In this document: one piece after another, positions 59,418 to 64,000 of the stretch | Position numbering within the stretch: the stretch's first letter is position 1 | Layout: each line of letters starts with the position of its first letter | Assembly (NCBI GenBank): GCA_020536535.1 | Contig: JAHLWZ010000819.1 | Location: 1-64,000, forward strand | Reading direction: 5' to 3' | Source of the DNA: Pelomyxa schiedti | Lineage: Eukaryota > Evosea > Pelobiontida > Pelomyxidae | DNA: 64,000 nt | The notes under the pieces: generated by a model | The model's database searches: none | Seen by the model: only the letters and a program-made list of their open reading frames with translations | Told to the model about the DNA's origin: nothing | Program-made: the position numbers and the translations under genes

Positions 59418-62400
59418 TTAAAGTCTTTTACAAAGAAGCTTGTGAATTGGCCAGTGTGCTGGTTAGGTAGGGAGAATATTAGAGAAACTGAAGCGCAGTT
59501 AGGGAACCAAACCTTTTTGGCATTCCTTTCCGCAATAGGGAGCACTGTTACAACCACCACAGAGTAAGCACTTCACTTGTTTGCCACAGTTGCTACATGT
59601 TTTCAGTTTCTTGCCTGCGGGTGTGCCACTGGTAGTATTACTTGCAGTTGTTGTGGTGGTTGCAGTTCGCACAGGGTGTGCTGCTGGTGATGTAGAATGT
59701 GGAATTGGTGAAGGTGGTGGTTGCTGGTGCTGCTGCTGTTGCTGCTGTTGTTTTTGAGTAGTTGTGGCAGTAGGTTGTGGAGCGGCGGGAGTTGCCGGAG
59801 GTGTGGGCTTTCTTGTATTAGTGGTGGGGTTGTTGACTCCGCGAGTTTTATTGGAGGATGACACCTGCGGAGGTTGTTGTTTGTTCTTCTTAGCTTTGTT
59901 CTTTTTGTTGCTGGCCTTGGACTTTTGCTGGGGTTTTTTATTTGCCTGGGCTACGTTGTGTTGTTGAGGTTGGGCTCGCTGGTTTTTCTGCGTTTGTTGT
60001 GCTTTTTGTCCCTGCTGATCTTTATCTTGGTTTTGCTGGGAACTCTCTGGATGATTGACACAAGTCTCAACTTGTTGGGGGGGCTCGAGCTTTTCTGCAG
60101 GTTGGGCTGTCTGTTACTGATTAGTGAGGTAAATGATATTCTGAAGAGTACGTGCCTGGGTAGGTGCAGCTTGTGTGCCTGTCTTCTGAGGGAGGTTTGC
60201 AAGGCCCTCGGCTATCTTTTTCCCAGTGGAACCTCCAAGAACGGAACACTCGTTTTCAAGGAAGTCGTTGAGGGGGCCAGTGGGAAGAAGAGTGGCATTA
60301 CTGGCAGGCGTTGGTAAAGGGGTCGTTGCACTAGCCGGAGGTGGTGCATTCGGTGTGGGCAGGGGTGTGGGATGTGGAGAAAGGGAAGCCGGCAATTGTT
60401 GAAGATAGTGAAGATGGTGTATGGCAAACATCAAAGTGAGTGTTGTTGCCTCTGCTTTAAGAGGTGATAGTAAACGTTGGATTTCGGAAATTTCCCACTC
60501 GCTGTCAACGTCACCAAATAAAACAGGCATGTGTTGTAGCATCAATAAGAAGAGTGCCTCGCGCATTGTCTCGAGGGATGCCTAGAGTGATGCTAAGTGA
60601 AAGGAATATTGCGAGGTTCATACAAGGGAAGAGTTAAAAGGATGACGGTCTTGATAGTGCAAGATTTTGGTTTCCAGATTTCTTTGTGCATCCATAAAGA
60701 CCTTTTTCTCTATGTTGCCAGGGAGGAAGTTTGGCAGGATAAGGGAAATCTAGTGGAGCAACGTAAGGTTAATAGCATAAGGGGAAATACAACATTTGAA
60801 ATGCTGTCATGTATTGCGTTATTCCTCTCTGGTCGCATTTGAAGCTTCAGGCGGGAAACCCAGGATTGAAAGTAGGTGCCTGATACAGCAGAATCAATCA
60901 TTTCCATTTCAAATGCAGTCCGTACCACTGGATCGGCACATCCTTTCATTCGCATTAAGAGGACATTGTTTAACATTCAAAGAACGTTTCTACAAACCGG
61001 CGCCAATTGACACAAGAGAGCTTGTGTGATAAGCATTTGCCCAACTAGGGGAAATGTATTCAGATTTTGACAGCAACGGATCTCTTCGTGTATCCAGATC
61101 AGTGCCATATTTACCAAACAGTATCGCAAACGCATGGCAGCAGGCAATCCCAACCTTGTAGTAATGCTGAAGGTCACTTTGCATAACTGAGAAGAGCACT
61201 CTAGGAAGATGCTCCTGGCCCCCTGTTGGGTACATTAAGTTAAACGTAATAGTTGACTGAACCTACAGGCAACTAGTTTTTGGACTAATTCCATGTGAAC
61301 TGATACATCCAGCTCGGGTACATGAAGTTGTGTGCATGTGGCAACTAAAGCACTGGTTGTAAGGTCTAATACTGCATCAGCAGCAGGGGCAGGTTGCCAT
61401 GTATCCCACAAAGAAAATAAACTGCAGTCTAGAAGATTTACAGCTCTATCACCCGCATAACGTGGTGCAACAGCTAAGGCGCGCCCGAGTGCACTCAATA
61501 CCCAGGGACAGTCGCGAGGAGGCACCCACATGCTGAAAACGTAATGCATGCACGCAAAACAAAAATGTCCTGGATCAGGCCAATTCATGCAAGTAATTAG
61601 AAGCTAAGAAAAATAACTGTTAATTGGGACAAAATGGAAGGTGGACCTACTGAAAGTTGATCAAAGTTGAGCAAAGGAAGAACGCATGACAACAACCGGG
61701 AAGTATGTTCAAGGCAGTCACAAAATGGCTTTTGCATATACCAGAATGCGCGATAGTGACTGACAATCGCCATTAACTGGTGTGTGAATCAATAAAATGA
61801 AGGGAAATGTGATTAGCCACTTGCATTGTATTTAAGAAACAAACCTCAGATATTATACCGTATATTTTCGTAACAGTAGCAGGTTCAAAAATGGCAAGCC
61901 ATTCTTCCAATTGCGACCTTGTACGGAACTGCTGCCATGATAAACTCACAACTAAGTCCAGAGTTTCTCTCCAAACAAAACTGTAGTGCCTGGCCACAAA
62001 CTTTCGCATATCTGTTTCCGTTGTTTTGATTATTTCTTTGATAATGTTGGGAACCCACCAATAAGATGAGCCTGGGAGAAGGTAGCTAGTCTCTCCCGCT
62101 CCTCTGGAGGGAGTTTGTTGAATATTTTCAGTTGCTCTTTTGGCCTTAGCTTTGAATACATAGGGTCTTTTGTTACTTAAGAATTGTCGGAGAATTCTCA
62201 GACATACATTATATTGTGGATTCTGCTCAGGCAAGATTTTATAAGGAGGTGCAAAGGACCAGCGTGATAACTCATGGCTTGGTTGCGGCATCAATGTTTG
62301 TCCAGATCTTAGTAATTTTTGGAGAACACTCTTAAAAAAGGTTAGTCTGTCTTTTTGGCTTTAATGAATCAATTGTAACCTTTGTCAGGTAGTGGCAAGA

Positions 62401-63357
62401 CCCAGTCTTAGGGGAATTCCTTGAGTCAGTTGAGGTTGATTGCTCAGTTTCACGCGGTGAGGGACTGGAAGAGCATGACTCACTCTCTGCCTTAGATGAG
62501 GCATCAAGTTCAGTGGGGCTTGTAGTACCATCTGCAGTGACAGGAAAGGTGGCAGGGGTGACAGGTTTACTTTGCATGCTAGGGTCAACGGAAGACGCCG
62601 AATCAGTTTCAACCTCCACCACAGTTTTCGCAGAACAAGCACTAGAAGCAGTGGCAGTGGCCGCAGTTGCAGTTGCCGCAGTTGAAGTTGTAGTATTAGA
62701 ATTAGCAGTAGTACTAGAATTAGTAGCAGTGGAAACTGCTGAGGTAGACAACGCAGTAGATGAAGCAGAAGTCGAAGTTGAAGCAGAAGTAGAAGTAGAA
62801 GTAGAAGCAGAGGAGAAAGTGCGGCGAGGACGCCCAGGCCTCTCTATGTACTTGAGGGCGAACCTGTGGACGAGCTTCCTGGCCTCGGGGGGCACTGGTA
62901 TGTCCTCCCTGTAGTACGCCCTGGTGACGCCCCTCTTGCGCCACCACCGCCGCAGCCGCACGCGGTTCCCCGCGATGAGCGGGCAGCACCCGCCGCCGCC
63001 CCCGCCGCCCGAGGACGAGCCGCTGGGCGCGAGCGAGGCGAAGGGCGCGGGGCTCACCAGGGTCCGCGTGATGCCGAGGGCCCCCAGGGCCCCCGGGGGC
63101 AGCCGCTCCGGCGAGGAGAAGGAGAAGGGGGCGTACAGCGAGGACGGGGGGAACAGCGGGGGTGGGACGTAGGGCGACGAAGACGACGACGACGACGAGG
63201 AGGACGACGACGACGACGACGACGAGGAGGACGACGACGACGACGGCGGGGGCGCGGGAGGGGCAGGCGGTGGCACCGCGCGACGTCGATTATGGGAGGC
63301 GAAACGACGATGTGACCGCTGGTGTTGCTGCGAACCACCACCACCGTCCGCCTTCAT
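59418..63357 (-). CDS. Large MYND zinc-finger protein
   Basis: Long multi-exon gene from the ATG at 63357 (MKADGGGGSQQHQRSHRRFA), preceded by a strongly A-rich leader. The N-terminus has Pro runs, a run of about 23 Ser, Gly runs and a basic block (NRVRLRRWWRKRG). The middle is helical and not recognised: WRETLDLVVSLSWQQFRTRS, GHFCFACMHYVFSMWVPPRD, VGIACCHAFAILFGKYGTDL, FLLMLQHMPVLFGDVDSEWE. A Gln/Asn/Lys-rich linker leads to the C-terminal MYND finger CSNCGKQVKCLLCGGCNSAP, YCGKECQK spliced to HWPIHKLLCKRL, with all eight ligands present. MYND domains bind PxLxP peptides and occur in transcription, chaperone and ciliary-assembly proteins; the function here is unknown. Confidence 0.7.
63175..63245 (-). 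repeat. Trinucleotide (GAC/GAG) repeat encoding poly-Ser
   Basis: The plus strand shows an almost pure GAC/GAG/GAA run from 63175 to 63245; on the coding minus strand it reads TCG, TCC and TCT, giving about 23 consecutive Ser. The interruptions (gag, aag) show it is partly stabilised. Confidence 0.9.
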
Positions 63358-63741
63358 GTTTGCGGGTTTCTTCTTCTTCGTTTGGGTTTTTTTTTTGTTT
63401 TGTTTTGTTTTGTTTTTTTTTGCTTCGCTTGTACGGGAAGGAGAGACTTAGGAATGGATTCTGAAGTGGAGAACAGTAAGGGATGGTGACGCTCCGAATC
63501 TCGTATCGCCCATGATTGCAAAGTAGAATCGGCACCTGATTCTACTTCCCAACAGCCTGTCGAACCATCTCTGTAGATTTCGGGGCGAACGTGGCCGAAA
63601 TTCAGCTTCTCCATTTGGAAGACACGTGGCTCCGGTGTTTAATATTCCCACCCGTGTCACTTTTTTCATTTCTCACTGTATCTCGTTACACAATTACAAA
63701 AAAACCAAACAGAAAAACAACCTCAAGATCGGCCGGTGTGA
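63358..63741. promoter_or_regulatory. Divergent promoter region of MYND gene and BiP
   Basis: A gap of 384 bp between the two ATGs. On the MYND side, T-rich blocks (63388-63421) give an A-rich leader on the coding strand. On the BiP side an A-rich leader (63697-63720) precedes the ATG. I cannot identify a specific unfolded-protein-response or heat-shock element by eye. The 73-codon minus-strand frame at 63448-63669 has no recognisable feature. Confidence 0.45.
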
Positions 63742-64000
63742 ATGAAGGCGTTTGTGGGATTAACGATATTGGCCTGCGCACTTGTAGTTCGTGGTGCCGT
63801 TGATGGCGGAGAAGTACACGGTCCTGTTGTTGGTATTGATCTGGGAACTACATTTAGTGTTGTTGGGTACTTTAAGGTAAAGTGATACTACCCCCAGATT
63901 TTTGTGTTTTTCGCTTTTTTGTTGTGGCTTAACAACTACCGCAGCACGGAAAGGGTGTAGAAATCATAGCCAATGACCAAGGAAATAGGATTACACCGTC
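63742..64000 (+). CDS. ER Hsp70 (BiP), N-terminal part, cut by window end
   Basis: Exon 1 (63742-63876) encodes signal peptide MKAFVGLTILACALVVRGA followed by HGPVVGIDLGTTFSVVGYFK, the Hsp70 phosphate-loop signature. A 68-nt intron leads to exon 2 from 63945 with HGKGVEIIANDQGNRITPS, the second Hsp70 block, running off the end. The signal peptide together with the ATPase start identifies the ER luminal paralogue BiP/GRP78. The retention signal cannot be seen. The family usually reads 'VGIDLGTTYSCVG'; F and V replacements at two of those places are conservative. Confidence 0.93.

Noticed and set aside
62513-63464. Several plus-strand ORFs with Arg/Gly/Thr/Val runs
   Set aside because: They are antisense of the MYND protein's Ser- and Thr-rich exon.

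Overview
The window is nuclear DNA from a unicellular eukaryote. Spliceosomal GT-AG introns are common and short, about 40-65 nt where I resolved them, for example 56, 42, 41 and 44 nt in the potassium transporter gene and 65 nt in actin. There is a conventional actin, a U6 snRNA, an ER Hsp70, an Akt-type kinase and a tubulin folding cofactor. BBS9 and radial spoke protein 3 mean that the cell builds a motile flagellum. A secreted glycoside hydrolase and a membrane-anchored metallopeptidase would fit a heterotrophic protist. I cannot name the lineage from the sequence alone.

From about 2.7 kb onward the window is extremely dense: about 32 genes in 61 kb. Strands change often. Convergent stop codons lie 40-210 bp apart and divergent start codons are often only 57-260 bp apart. 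The first 2.7 kb is different: it holds one fragment of a secreted Cys-rich protein gene, a long hairpin and a GTTGGT microsatellite in otherwise sparse sequence.

Order: Cys-rich secreted fragment (-); PSMG4-like proteasome chaperone (+); MFS transporter (-); SLC35F-like transporter (-); Akt/PKB-like kinase (-); KUP/HAK potassium transporter (+); TBCE (-); U6 (+); zinc-finger TDP2-like phosphodiesterase (-); BAR-domain protein (-); actin (+); GH43 hydrolase (+); PH/coiled-coil protein (-); SQ-rich protein (+); doubtful small ORF (-); orphan S/T/P-rich protein (+); GPR180/TMEM145-like receptor (-); lysine-rich SAP-like protein (+); SLC52 riboflavin transporter (-); DGRT-repeat ankyrin-like protein (+); imidazolonepropionase (+); BBS9 (-); SDR (+); RSPH3 (-); L-domain-like surface protein (-); Pro/Gln-rich protein (+); multipass protein (+); UBXN7-like protein (+); second SLC35F-like transporter (+); M4 peptidase with TIG and TM segments (+); ankyrin protein (+); MYND protein (-); BiP N-terminus (+), cut by the window end.

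The content is mostly housekeeping, membrane transport, cytoskeleton and cilium, and protein quality control (PSMG4, UBXN7, BiP, TBCE). I see no operon, virus, transposon or CRISPR array. The least explained parts are the DGRT-repeat protein, the orphan S/T/P-rich protein, the large MYND protein, the TIG-bearing M4 peptidase, the BAR gene's intron/exon conflict, and the sparse first 2.7 kb.
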